Assembly: GCA_963800205.1 (NCBI GenBank)
Contig: CAWCZQ010000005.1
Location: 434,001 to 498,000, forward strand
Reading direction: 5' to 3'
Length of the DNA stretch: 64,000 nucleotides
DNA from: UBA6224 sp963800205
GTDB taxonomy: Bacteria; Patescibacteriota; Saccharimonadia; Saccharimonadales; UBA4665
In this document: in pieces, positions 8,089 through 15,366 of the stretch
Layout of the letters: each line of letters opens with the position of its first letter
Numbering within the stretch: the first letter of the stretch is position 1
Translations under genes and position numbers: made by a program
Notes under the pieces: generated by a model
What the model was told of the DNA's origin: nothing
Seen by the model: the letters and a program-made list of their open reading frames with translations, nothing else
Databases searched by the model: none

Positions 8089-8094
8089 ATTATA
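8089..8094 (-). promoter_or_regulatory. -10 box of the Nudix gene, leaderless type
   Basis: TATAAT on the minus strand with only 6 nt (CAGACA) before the ATG at 8082. Transcription starting about 7 nt downstream of the box would put the first base on or beside the start codon. Confidence 0.7.
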
Positions 8095-8111
8095 GCAAGT
8101 AGGGCTAGAAC

Positions 8112-8180
8112 TAAAAAACAGATACGGATTTATGCCAGATGCTCAATTAAGCAAACGTTGGAACAAATCTATATCTGTTT
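8112..8180 (-). terminator. Probable terminator of tRNA-Lys
   Basis: Arms AAACAGATA (8172-8180) and TATCTGTTT (8116-8124), followed by further T residues on the minus strand. The intervening ~47 nt is long but has inner pairing (GATTT / AAATC). Confidence 0.5.
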
Positions 8181-8189
8181 AGTGATTTA

Positions 8190-8266
8190 TGGAGGGCCCA
8201 GTGAGGCTCGAACTCACGACACCCTGCTTAAAAGGCAGGTGCTCTAACCGACTGAGCTATGGGCCC
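8190..8266 (-). tRNA. tRNA-Lys (TTT)
   Basis: 77-nt cloverleaf with encoded CCA. Acceptor GGGCCCA/TGGGCCC, D stem GCTC/GAGC, anticodon stem CCTGC/GCAGG with loop CTTTTAA (anticodon TTT), T arm GTGAG-TTCGAGC-CTCAC, discriminator T. Confidence 0.97.
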
Positions 8267-8288
8267 GGCTAGACAATTAACTTCTTAC

Positions 8289-8316
8289 ATTATCGATATT
8301 TTTAGCAAAAAGTCAA
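8289..8316 (-). promoter_or_regulatory. Promoter of tRNA-Lys
   Basis: TTGACT at 8311-8316 and GATAAT at 8289-8294 on the minus strand, spacer 16 nt, about 23 nt upstream of the mature tRNA. It lies right after the stop of the preceding membrane protein gene. Confidence 0.75.
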
Positions 8317-8320
8317 TCTG

Positions 8321-8809
8321 TTAGTGATGTTTGGGGCGTTTGTCGTGTGGGGCGTGCTTGTGGCGTTGGGTCCACAAGAAAAACAAACAAACTAGTGCAC
8401 TAACCCCAACCACCAGCGACTGGAGCTGCTCTATTTTTGCCCAACTCATCGAGTCCTGCACTTGCTGCGAGAAATCAGCTGGCAACAGCGGTACGATCAT
8501 GAGCGACAGCAACAGACCCGTCCCGATAGCCGGGAAGAGATTGAGAATCAGTCGTCCGCCTCGTATGGTCTTTGCCATAAAGATGGTCGTCAAAACAACT
8601 GGCAACAATATGAGTGCTAGCTTCAGATTGTTGCCGTTTAGCCACGGTAAAAACATATTGGCAAAATCGACGGCATCATTGCCGACGTAATGCAGCAATA
8701 CTGCACCGAGACAGGCACTCAAAAAAGCCAACGCCGCGTTCACTCGTAATACCATAAATAACAGTGCCGGCACAGCAACCAACAATAGGACGACTATATC
8801 TGGTGACAT
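8321..8809 (-). CDS. Hypothetical membrane protein (162 aa)
   Basis: 162 aa with about four to five hydrophobic segments (residues ~3-40 in two helices, ~62-80, ~92-112, ~128-146) and a basic His/Lys-rich tail (RHKHAPHDKRPKHH). Between helices two and three is a loop containing NDAVDFANMFLPWLNGNN. No family is recognised. Its stop is only 5 nt from the -35 box of the tRNA-Lys promoter. Confidence 0.65.
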   Translation of the reverse strand: MSPDIVVLLLVAVPALLFMVLRVNAALAFLSACLGAVLLHYVGNDAVDFANMFLPWLNGNNLKLALILLPVVLTTIFMAKTIRGGRLILNLFPAIGTGLLLSLMIVPLLPADFSQQVQDSMSWAKIEQLQSLVVGVSALVCLFFLWTQRHKHAPHDKRPKHH

Positions 8810-8853
8810 ATGCTCATAATAGCATGAGCGTCATGGGATTATCGCACCACTTC

Positions 8854-9759
8854 TTACGCGCCGACTTTGTCTTTTTTAGGTTTTTGCTTGGCGTTGCGCT
8901 CTACGTATTGAATTATCTTGGTAGCGACGTCCCGCTTGGTCATTAGCTCTGGCGTCTTGATGCTAGCACTACTGTTAACCTCGAGTACCTTCGGTCCATC
9001 TTTGGAGCGCATCATATCGACTCCGCAGACGGGTAGATTCATAGCTTTTGCCGCCTTTAAGGCTGTTTTTTCTTCTTCGGGCGTTAATTTAACGACTTTA
9101 CCTACACCGCCTTGGTGCGTGTTCGAACGAAAATCATCATCGAGACTTTGGCGCTGCACACTGGCTACGACGCGACCACCGACTACAACCGCTCGTATAT
9201 CGGTACCGGCAGATTCAGCCACAAATTCTTGGACGATAAAGTTAACACCCTCAACATAAAACGCCTGCATTACGGCCTTTGCTGCTTTTTTGGTTTCGGC
9301 CAATACAACGCCATTGCCGTGTGTACCCCTCGCTACCTTGATAATGACCGGTGCACCACCGACAAGGTCTACTACTTCTTCGAGGTTTGCGGTTTCTCGC
9401 GCAAACACCGTTTTGGGAATTCCCACTTCTTGACGGGCCATAATTTGATAAGCCCGAAGCTTATCGCGAGATCGATTGATTGCCATGGAGCTCGCCGTAC
9501 TAAAAGTCCCTTGCATCTCAAATTGTCGAACCACGGCGGTTCCATATTTCGTGTAGCTTTGCGCGATGCGCGGAATAATAGCATCAAAATGCGGTAAGGC
9601 TTTGCCTTTGTAAAACACGACTGGCTTACCTTTTTCCATGGTCATGTAACACTTGGCATAATTAATGACTGAAACATCATGCCCACGAGCTATTGCCACC
9701 TCTTTGAGACGTTTCGTGGTATAGTTCAGCGCGCCTTTTGATAAAATTGCTAACTTCAT
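8854..9759 (-). CDS. rimK: RimK-family ATP-grasp glutamate/amino-acid ligase
   Basis: 301 aa, the length of E. coli RimK. ATP-grasp fold: preATP domain with IPRIAQSYTKYGTAVVRQFE, ATP-binding Lys in APVIIKVARGTHGNGVVL (about residue 138), FIVQEFVAESAGTDIRAVVVGG, the HQGGVGKVV loop, and the metal-binding KVLEVNSSASIK (E-x-N). RimK adds Glu residues to the C-terminus of ribosomal protein S6 in E. coli; relatives build other gamma- or alpha-linked peptides. Its ATG overlaps the TGA of the RimB-like protease gene by 4 nt, so the two are coupled. C-terminus is Lys-rich (KQKPKKDK). Confidence 0.9.
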   Translation of the reverse strand: MKLAILSKGALNYTTKRLKEVAIARGHDVSVINYAKCYMTMEKGKPVVFYKGKALPHFDAIIPRIAQSYTKYGTAVVRQFEMQGTFSTASSMAINRSRDKLRAYQIMARQEVGIPKTVFARETANLEEVVDLVGGAPVIIKVARGTHGNGVVLAETKKAAKAVMQAFYVEGVNFIVQEFVAESAGTDIRAVVVGGRVVASVQRQSLDDDFRSNTHQGGVGKVVKLTPEEEKTALKAAKAMNLPVCGVDMMRSKDGPKVLEVNSSASIKTPELMTKRDVATKIIQYVERNAKQKPKKDKVGA

Positions 9760-10256
9760 ATTTTCTCTTCTTCCCGATCTAATCGCTGCATATCGCTTTT
9801 TAGGCGTGCCGTTTTTTCTTGCTCCGCATCACGAAGTGGCTGACCCTTGGTGACATCAACCAAGAACTTGTTATGTAATAATCGACGTCCTAGTAATACA
9901 GGGTAAGTCTTGCGCGACCGGTCAGACAAAGTAAACGTCGCTCGTATCAGCCTACCTTTTACTCTTATACGCATTTTTACCTTGTAACGCAACTCCTTCT
10001 CACCGAATGAGTTAGCAACCCGTGTTACCGAAAAGCTACTCATGGGAAACTTTACCGGATTTCCAGTGTAAAACTCACTCGCTGGTCCAAAAAATATACA
10101 GTACAAACCTTCGTCGTCCAGACGTACGTCACTAACCCATATGGCGCTACTATCGGCCCCCGTATCAGTTTTTGCTGGCACACCAAAAACAGCTAAATCG
10201 ACAAGGTCGATGTTCTCAGCTCGGCCTATAATTGTTTTGTCTGCTTGTTTCTTCAT
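9756..10256 (-). CDS. RimB-like retropepsin-type protease (ATP-dependent zinc protease family)
   Basis: 166 aa of the family annotated as ATP-dependent zinc protease (pfam05618), which has a retropepsin-like fold. The active-site motif is read as KTDTGADSSAIWV (about residues 31-43) and the family ending RSRKTYPVLLGRRLLHNKFLVDV is present. In other bacteria such proteins occur with RimK and can trim the glutamate tail, so the pair forms a writer/eraser unit. It is transcribed divergently from the 312-aa unknown gene across a 65-nt region that holds a palindrome on the -10 boxes. Confidence 0.82.
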   Translation of the reverse strand: MKKQADKTIIGRAENIDLVDLAVFGVPAKTDTGADSSAIWVSDVRLDDEGLYCIFFGPASEFYTGNPVKFPMSSFSVTRVANSFGEKELRYKVKMRIRVKGRLIRATFTLSDRSRKTYPVLLGRRLLHNKFLVDVTKGQPLRDAEQEKTARLKSDMQRLDREEEKI

Positions 10257-10266
10257 AAAGCGGCTT

Positions 10267-10285
10267 ACCCTATAATAGCTAGGGT
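10267..10285. promoter_or_regulatory. Putative operator in the divergent promoter region
   Basis: Inverted repeat ACCCTA-7 nt-TAGGGT. The loop holds TATAAT on the plus strand and TATTAT on the minus strand, so a protein bound here would cover promoters for both directions. A second plus-strand box, TATACT at 10307-10312, lies 9 nt before the ATG at 10322. Confidence 0.4.
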
Positions 10286-10321
10286 ACGTATACTTCTCAT
10301 ATATTATATACTATATCACAA

Positions 10322-11260
10322 ATGGATAAAATAAGCAATAACATATACGCTCACTACCGGCAAACTTTTTCACAGTTGCCATTCGATAAGCAATTCCATT
10401 TTGCTTCTCGGTTATACTTGTGGGACCAGGATGAGTGGGCCTCAAAGAAACTTGTACAGTTAAGGCAAGAATTTACCGCTGCCAATAAACCTGACGCCGC
10501 CCTGCAACAAGTAAGAAAAGTTGCACTGAGTTCTCCTCTCCATGGCTCAAAAAACGCTTCTGAGCTTCGTCGCCCCTACTTCGAGCTATACCCGAACCTC
10601 AAGTTGTATGTATCACTTTTATTTAGAACACTATTTTTGGAAACAATTTATGGCTACGACGCCCGGGACATTTTTTTGCAGCTCTGCCCACCAAACGAAG
10701 TCGAACAGCTCGTGGAGGATCTCCTTAATGACCCTGCCGCCTTGGCAATACTTTCGACACATGCCGTCAACTTTCTCTATCTGTACTCTCGATTATTTAC
10801 ACCGACTAAGCAGATCTTTTCACCTGACGTTTTTTTGGATGTCGGCCAAAAGCAGTATGACAGCAGCGACCCAATCCATTTGCAACTAAAGATTTACCTC
10901 TATACTCACTGTGTCATCGGAGAATCGATGTTTTATTATCGACCACTTCCTGCAAACACTACGGGTGTCTATATCTCCATGATGAAAGAACTAGAGTCAT
11001 TAATTGATGCCAGTTTTGAGGACATTAACTTAGATAACAAATATGAATTTTTGGTTTGTTCGCAAATAGCCGGCTTTCAAAGCTCTTTACACCGGCGTAT
11101 TGATGCCGAAGCATGTCGATCATTATCGGAGCATGGAACATTTTTAGTGGATCGCCACAATAATAATCCTCAGACTACCAACATATCACTTGATAAGTCG
11201 GAGCACCGAAATGTACTCTGCATTTTAGCCAACCGGCAATTCTCGCCGCTCGCTAGCTAG
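10322..11260 (+). CDS. Hypothetical soluble protein (312 aa) in the ATP-grasp cluster
   Basis: 312 aa, no signal peptide or membrane segment, predicted mainly helical. Conserved-looking blocks: RPYFELYPNLKLY (about 85-97), THAVNFLYLYSRLF (about 146-159), YTHCVIGESMFYYR (about 196-209) and LDNKYEFLVCSQI (about 238-250). No family recognised. It is divergent from the RimB/RimK pair and convergent with the second ATP-grasp gene, the two stops overlapping by 4 nt. Position suggests it belongs to the same pathway, perhaps as substrate-binding partner or modified protein, but this is inference only. TATACT lies 9 nt before the ATG (leaderless pattern). Confidence 0.7.
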   Translation: MDKISNNIYAHYRQTFSQLPFDKQFHFASRLYLWDQDEWASKKLVQLRQEFTAANKPDAALQQVRKVALSSPLHGSKNASELRRPYFELYPNLKLYVSLLFRTLFLETIYGYDARDIFLQLCPPNEVEQLVEDLLNDPAALAILSTHAVNFLYLYSRLFTPTKQIFSPDVFLDVGQKQYDSSDPIHLQLKIYLYTHCVIGESMFYYRPLPANTTGVYISMMKELESLIDASFEDINLDNKYEFLVCSQIAGFQSSLHRRIDAEACRSLSEHGTFLVDRHNNNPQTTNISLDKSEHRNVLCILANRQFSPLAS

Positions 11261-12174
11261 TCTGCGGATAGCAAATCTCTGAAGAACTTACCCACTACCT
11301 GGGATTTTTCCTCCACAAAAGCCCCGCTAACAATTTGCGGTTGAGAATTTATCTCTAAGAAATAATGCTCCCCTGTATCTCGGTGGAACATAACATCAAC
11401 ACCCGCTAACTCGTACTTACAAAAGGCTGCAAATTGACGAGCTTGAGCGATGATATCCGACGAAAAATCTTTTCTGGCTATCAACGTGGCCGTTCCGCCC
11501 TGCGAGGTATTGTTGAGGTGTGAACTTCCCGACGCCTTCCGCTGGATAATCAACTCTCGAGGACCTGCTATCAATATTCGATAGTCTGAGTCGTTAGGGA
11601 TGTACTCCTGCGCTATAAAGCTCACAGTGGGATGTGCCGCTAATATTTGCTCTAATTCTTTATCTGAATGTACCAGAAAATTAATATTGCCATGAACTCC
11701 GTGTGAATCTTTCACTACCAAGGGGTGCGTCAAGTGTTCGCGAATCAAGGCGGGCAAATACTTAGCACTGGCGCTGACACTGTAAGGAATCGGTATTCCG
11801 AGGTCATGCAGCTGGAACATTTGCGCGACTTTACCAGTGGCACGACGGTTGGCGTAGGCTGAATTAATCGAAGTTATCCCCAGTTCATGCAGATAATACG
11901 AAACCAGCGCCACATCGTTCATCGGTCCTTTTAGCTTTCCCCGAAAAAATACTAGCTGATAGTCACTAAGCGGTCTATTGTTGCGTAAATCCTGTATTGC
12001 AACGGACTCATTATTAGCCACGAATCCAAGTTCATCCATATGACAGTACGACACTTCATAGCTATTCGTGCTGCTATTAACGGAGGACTGTACGTATTGT
12101 GCCATATTCTTTACGGCAACATCTTCGCCGGGTTCAATACTTAAACTGCCTAAGAGTAGTATCTTTTTCTTCAT
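11257..12174 (-). CDS. ATP-grasp ligase, RimK-like, second copy
   Basis: 305 aa from MKKKILLLGSLS. An in-frame start 16 codons earlier is open, but AAAGGA 8 nt before this ATG makes 12174 the better start. ATP-grasp features: HPLVVKDSHGVHGNINFLV (Lys and glycine loop, about 155-173), FIAQEYIPNDSDYRILIAG, NTSQGGTATLI and HYFLEINSQPQIV (E-x-N). The N-terminal domain (MAQYVQSSVN, CHMDELGF, FFRGKLKGP) differs from RimK, so the acceptor may differ. The gene lies 28 nt downstream of the third ATP-grasp gene and overlaps the stop of the convergent 312-aa gene. Confidence 0.82.
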   Translation of the reverse strand: MKKKILLLGSLSIEPGEDVAVKNMAQYVQSSVNSSTNSYEVSYCHMDELGFVANNESVAIQDLRNNRPLSDYQLVFFRGKLKGPMNDVALVSYYLHELGITSINSAYANRRATGKVAQMFQLHDLGIPIPYSVSASAKYLPALIREHLTHPLVVKDSHGVHGNINFLVHSDKELEQILAAHPTVSFIAQEYIPNDSDYRILIAGPRELIIQRKASGSSHLNNTSQGGTATLIARKDFSSDIIAQARQFAAFCKYELAGVDVMFHRDTGEHYFLEINSQPQIVSGAFVEEKSQVVGKFFRDLLSAD

Positions 12175-12202
12175 GTGTAATCCTTTTCTTTTGGAACCTT
12201 GC

Positions 12203-13225
12203 TTAAGCAGAGCCCGTTGCAAAAATTTGATCAGCTAATAATTCCCGCAAATGGTCCGCAATAGGAGCGTGCTTATCGTATCCTATTATATAGGGCGCTT
12301 TCGCATTTAGCTCAATTGCATGCCAATCTGGTGTCGAACCTTCTAAAGAGCCGTAACCGTAGTCGACCGTACCGAACAGAGCTCGAGCGTCGGTTATTCC
12401 TGCGGCAAGCTCAATGGCGTTTCTTGATACATTTAATAACCGCTCCGGCATAGATGCTGGGTCAACAAAGAACCACTGGTCGCCTCCCTGAATCGCCCGA
12501 CAGACCGGAAATACTTCCGTCCCAGCCGGAGAATGAAACCCATATACTCGTAATTCCTTAGTTGCGTCTGACTCACTCCAACCCTCAAAGTTATCCTTAC
12601 TTTGAGCATCATAGGGTCGCATATATTTAGGCAACGGGCCGCGAAAGTTAAGGGCTGGCTGTATGACTCGACTAGAGTAAAGATCTGGCTGCGTATCGAA
12701 CATTGTCTCAACGGCGTCCCGCTTAACTTTTTCTACATCCTTACTATCACTTCCACCGGCAGGCTTGATAATAAATTCGTCAGCATGGTGCTCAGAAAGG
12801 AACACATCTATGTCTTCAACTGCTGACACTAACCGAGTTGGTATTCCGATATCAAGTGGCTTGAGTACCTCATCGTAGACACGATGCTTGCGATGCGCCA
12901 ACGAACGCGTCGCATTTTCATTTATTAGCGGTGGCAGCATAATCTTCTCCGGTAAGTCGTCGTATTTTATAGACCTTCCTATGCGGTTAACGATGACACC
13001 CACGTCACTCAATAGAACCTTGCGAGCTTCTCCTGTGGTCTCCGTCGGCTCAGCTACCAAATCATGTACTTGCATCTCGGAACCCCGAAAAGCAAACTCA
13101 CCTAGCAGACTAATTACGGGTTCGATATCTCTGGCTCGCAACTTCTCAAATATTGCTGGTCGACCTGACATATTAGGTGATGGCGGCAATTCAGATTGAC
13201 GGTGGGCGAAACAAACAACAGTCAT
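12203..13225 (-). CDS. Divergent ATP-grasp domain protein, third copy
   Basis: 340 aa. ATP-grasp motifs are present though weak: EFIIKPAGGSDSKDVEKV (about 145-162), SSRVIQPALNF, KELRVYGFH, and the closing GTVDYGYG...WHAIELNAKAPYIIGYDKH with E-x-N (about 300-325). A long insertion (PLPKYMRPYDAQSKDNFEGW) sits between strands. It begins an operon with the second ATP-grasp gene. Its promoter is unusually clear (TTGATT, 17 nt, TATAAT) and ends 8 nt before the ATG. Specific reaction unknown; ATP-grasp chemistry (acyl phosphate plus amine) is expected. Confidence 0.75.
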   Translation of the reverse strand: MTVVCFAHRQSELPPSPNMSGRPAIFEKLRARDIEPVISLLGEFAFRGSEMQVHDLVAEPTETTGEARKVLLSDVGVIVNRIGRSIKYDDLPEKIMLPPLINENATRSLAHRKHRVYDEVLKPLDIGIPTRLVSAVEDIDVFLSEHHADEFIIKPAGGSDSKDVEKVKRDAVETMFDTQPDLYSSRVIQPALNFRGPLPKYMRPYDAQSKDNFEGWSESDATKELRVYGFHSPAGTEVFPVCRAIQGGDQWFFVDPASMPERLLNVSRNAIELAAGITDARALFGTVDYGYGSLEGSTPDWHAIELNAKAPYIIGYDKHAPIADHLRELLADQIFATGSA

Positions 13226-13233
13226 ATATGACT

Positions 13234-13262
13234 ATTATACCACTTTTGGGTACATAAATCAA
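13234..13262 (-). promoter_or_regulatory. Promoter of the ATP-grasp pair
   Basis: TTGATT at 13257-13262, 17-nt spacer, TATAAT at 13234-13239, then 8 nt to the ATG at 13225. A near-consensus sigma-70-type promoter giving a leaderless message. Confidence 0.78.
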
Positions 13263-13285
13263 TATTAACTGGTGGTTCGAACTAC

Positions 13286-13411
13286 TTATTGCTGGGCTTG
13301 GGCTACTCGGAGGTAGGCATAGACTATAATAGCGCCGACAACGAATAACACCGTGAGTAGGAGCGGTATTAACCCCTGTTCATCTTGCTTAAGGTTTTTC
13401 ATCTTAGGCAT
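13286..13411 (-). CDS. 41-aa single-span membrane protein, pilin-like N-terminus
   Basis: 41 codons, MPKMKNLKQDEQGLIPLLL then a hydrophobic stretch to about residue 32 and a short tail ending in QAQQ. The charged segment, Gly, and long hydrophobic helix resemble a prepilin leader and stalk (cut after Gly), but the usual Glu at +5 is replaced and there is no head domain. It follows dnaJ on the same strand by 33 nt. No Shine-Dalgarno is obvious; start could also be Met-4. Coding status rests on composition. Confidence 0.5.
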   Translation of the reverse strand: MPKMKNLKQDEQGLIPLLLTVLFVVGAIIVYAYLRVAQAQQ

Positions 13412-13444
13412 ATTATCGCTCAAGATAGCCAGTTTGGGAATAGG

Positions 13445-14560
13445 CTAGAAAATTCCGCGTTTTTTAGCAGATGCCTGCCCGAATTTTTCGAGCAATTCCT
13501 TTTGCTGTTTGGTCAATTTGGTAGGGGTATCCACGATAATGGTCACAATATGAGCGCCTCGTGTCGAACCCTTCAGGTGTGGCACACCATGGTTTGATAG
13601 CTTAAAATCACTGCCGCTCTGCGTACCGGCTGGCACTTTCATACGAACCGGACCGTCCACCGTGTCCACCTCTATCTCTACTCCGAGCGCCGCGCTCACC
13701 ATATCAACATGCTCTTCACTAAGAATCAAGTCACCTTCTCGCGTGAACTTTTTGTGAGGCTTCACCCGAATATTAACGTATAGATCACCCTTGGGGCCAT
13801 TCGCAATGGCTTCGCCGTATTCACGCAGCCGTATCACCGCGCCGTCATCAACGCCTGCCGGAATCTTCAGGTCGATTTTTTGCTGCTTGGCTTTCGTCCC
13901 CTTGCCGTGACACACGCTACAAACTTTTTCTGGCACCTTACCGCTGCCGTGACAAGTCGGGCAGATTGCCGCCTGCTGGATGTTACCGAAAATGGTACGT
14001 GTAGCCGTAACGACTTGACCAGAGCCACCACAGGTATCACAGGTCTTGAGTTCGTGACCCGGCTCTACTGTTGTACCTTTACAGTGTTCACAAGTGTCCT
14101 CGAGATTAAGCGAGAGTTTTACTTCGGTACCAAATACGGCGTTCTCAAAATCAATCTCGACCCGTGATTCTACGTCACGACCTCGCTTACTACGCTGGCC
14201 ACCACTCGGTCCGGCGCCGCCGCCAAAAAAACTGCCAAAAATATCGCCTAATCCCAAATCACCGAAATCAAAATGCACATTTTGGCCTTGGCCGCCAAAA
14301 CCTTGGAAGCCTTCAAACGGATTACCCCCCATGCCGCCATCGCCTCCAACACCGGCATGGCCGAACTGATCATAACGCTGCTTTTTGGAAGGGTCTTTAA
14401 GAACTTCGTAGGCCTCGTTAACCTCTTTGAACTTCGCCTCATCGCCCCCTTGCTTATCGGGGTGTAGCTCAATAGCTTTGCGGCGAAAAGCCTTCTTAAT
14501 TTCATCGGCACTGGCATCTTTGCCAACACCAAGTACCTCATAAAAATCTCGTTTAGCCAT
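13445..14560 (-). CDS. dnaJ: DnaJ (Hsp40) co-chaperone
   Basis: 371 aa, full type-I DnaJ. J domain with HPD in ELHPDKQGG (about residue 33), Gly-rich linker (about 72-125), zinc domain with four CxxC repeats (CEHCKGTT, CDTCGGSG, CPTCHGSG, CSVCHGKG; the first lacks the last Gly), then the C-terminal substrate-binding and dimer regions. Stimulates DnaK ATPase and delivers unfolded clients. The start overlaps the stop of the 92-aa gene by 1 nt, so translation is coupled. Co-transcribed with dnaK from the CIRCE-flanked promoter. Confidence 0.97.
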   Translation of the reverse strand: MAKRDFYEVLGVGKDASADEIKKAFRRKAIELHPDKQGGDEAKFKEVNEAYEVLKDPSKKQRYDQFGHAGVGGDGGMGGNPFEGFQGFGGQGQNVHFDFGDLGLGDIFGSFFGGGAGPSGGQRSKRGRDVESRVEIDFENAVFGTEVKLSLNLEDTCEHCKGTTVEPGHELKTCDTCGGSGQVVTATRTIFGNIQQAAICPTCHGSGKVPEKVCSVCHGKGTKAKQQKIDLKIPAGVDDGAVIRLREYGEAIANGPKGDLYVNIRVKPHKKFTREGDLILSEEHVDMVSAALGVEIEVDTVDGPVRMKVPAGTQSGSDFKLSNHGVPHLKGSTRGAHIVTIIVDTPTKLTKQQKELLEKFGQASAKKRGIF

Positions 14561-14838
14561 TACAATTCTTCCATTCCTAATGCAGGTTCGTGCGTTTGTA
14601 ATATTTGCTGCATACCGTCAGGGCTCAAACCATATCTGGCTGCTATATCAGACAAACCATCGCACATATACTGTATGTCTTCGTCACTATACCTGACACC
14701 GGTCCGTGCGATACACAAGGCGCCGGCAACTTCTTGCGTCAGAGCATTGTTGAATGCCTCATCATACATGAGCTGTTGATACTCATCCTCAAATAAACCA
14801 TGGTCGGTATTGTCGTGTCGTAGTCTATTGAAAAACAT
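14560..14838 (-). CDS. Hypothetical protein (92 aa) in the dnaK-dnaJ operon
   Basis: 92 aa, acidic, no signal peptide. An N-terminal block (FFNRLRHDNTDHGLFEDEYQ) leads into helices (EAFNNALTQEVAGALCIARTG, DIQYMCDGLSDIAARYGLS). No family recognised. The stop codon overlaps the dnaJ ATG, which ties its expression to dnaJ. Position implies a role in, or control by, the heat-shock chaperone cycle. Confidence 0.7.
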   Translation of the reverse strand: MFFNRLRHDNTDHGLFEDEYQQLMYDEAFNNALTQEVAGALCIARTGVRYSDEDIQYMCDGLSDIAARYGLSPDGMQQILQTHEPALGMEEL

Positions 14839-14880
14839 CTCTTTATTCTATCAGTTATGCGCGCTGTTATGCAGGGCGGC

Positions 14881-15333
14881 TCACTCGTTGTCGTTTTCTG
14901 TCGGCAAACTATCGACCTCCGGGATTGGCGCTGTACCAAGTAATTCGTCTACTCGCTGGCGCAATCTAGCTTGCATTTCGTCGAACTGCAGCAATCGCAG
15001 GTCTGACTGTATTTTGCCGCCGAGCGCCCGCAAGACAAAGCCGTCTTCACGGAGTATAATGACCTCTTCTGCCTCCCTGGCCGGCTCTCCTCCTTCGTCG
15101 AGGTACGAGGCCAGTGCGTATTGGTAGCGGCTACGCTCACTGGGCCGAGGATCAATCCGCCGATGAAGCTCTATATGTCGCTGCGTAACCGTATCTTGCC
15201 AAAACGCATCTCTGTCACCGGCATCACGCCGTTCGCCCAGCAACTCCACGATAGTTTGCGCAATCTTCATGCGACGAGCAAACCCGGCAGGATCATCGTT
15301 GTGAGATGCCGGGTTGCGCTCGCTGTTCATCAT
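14881..15333 (-). CDS. Hypothetical protein (150 aa) in the dnaK-dnaJ operon
   Basis: 150 aa, soluble and charged, with predicted helices throughout (FARRMKIAQTIVELLGERRD, LRLLQFDEMQARLRQRVDELL). No family recognised. It starts 33 nt after dnaK behind AAAGG, and precedes the 92-aa gene and dnaJ, so it should be heat-inducible with them. Confidence 0.7.
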   Translation of the reverse strand: MMNSERNPASHNDDPAGFARRMKIAQTIVELLGERRDAGDRDAFWQDTVTQRHIELHRRIDPRPSERSRYQYALASYLDEGGEPAREAEEVIILREDGFVLRALGGKIQSDLRLLQFDEMQARLRQRVDELLGTAPIPEVDSLPTENDNE

Positions 15334-15366
15334 TGACCTTTGTTATATCTAACGCTCTACTAAATG

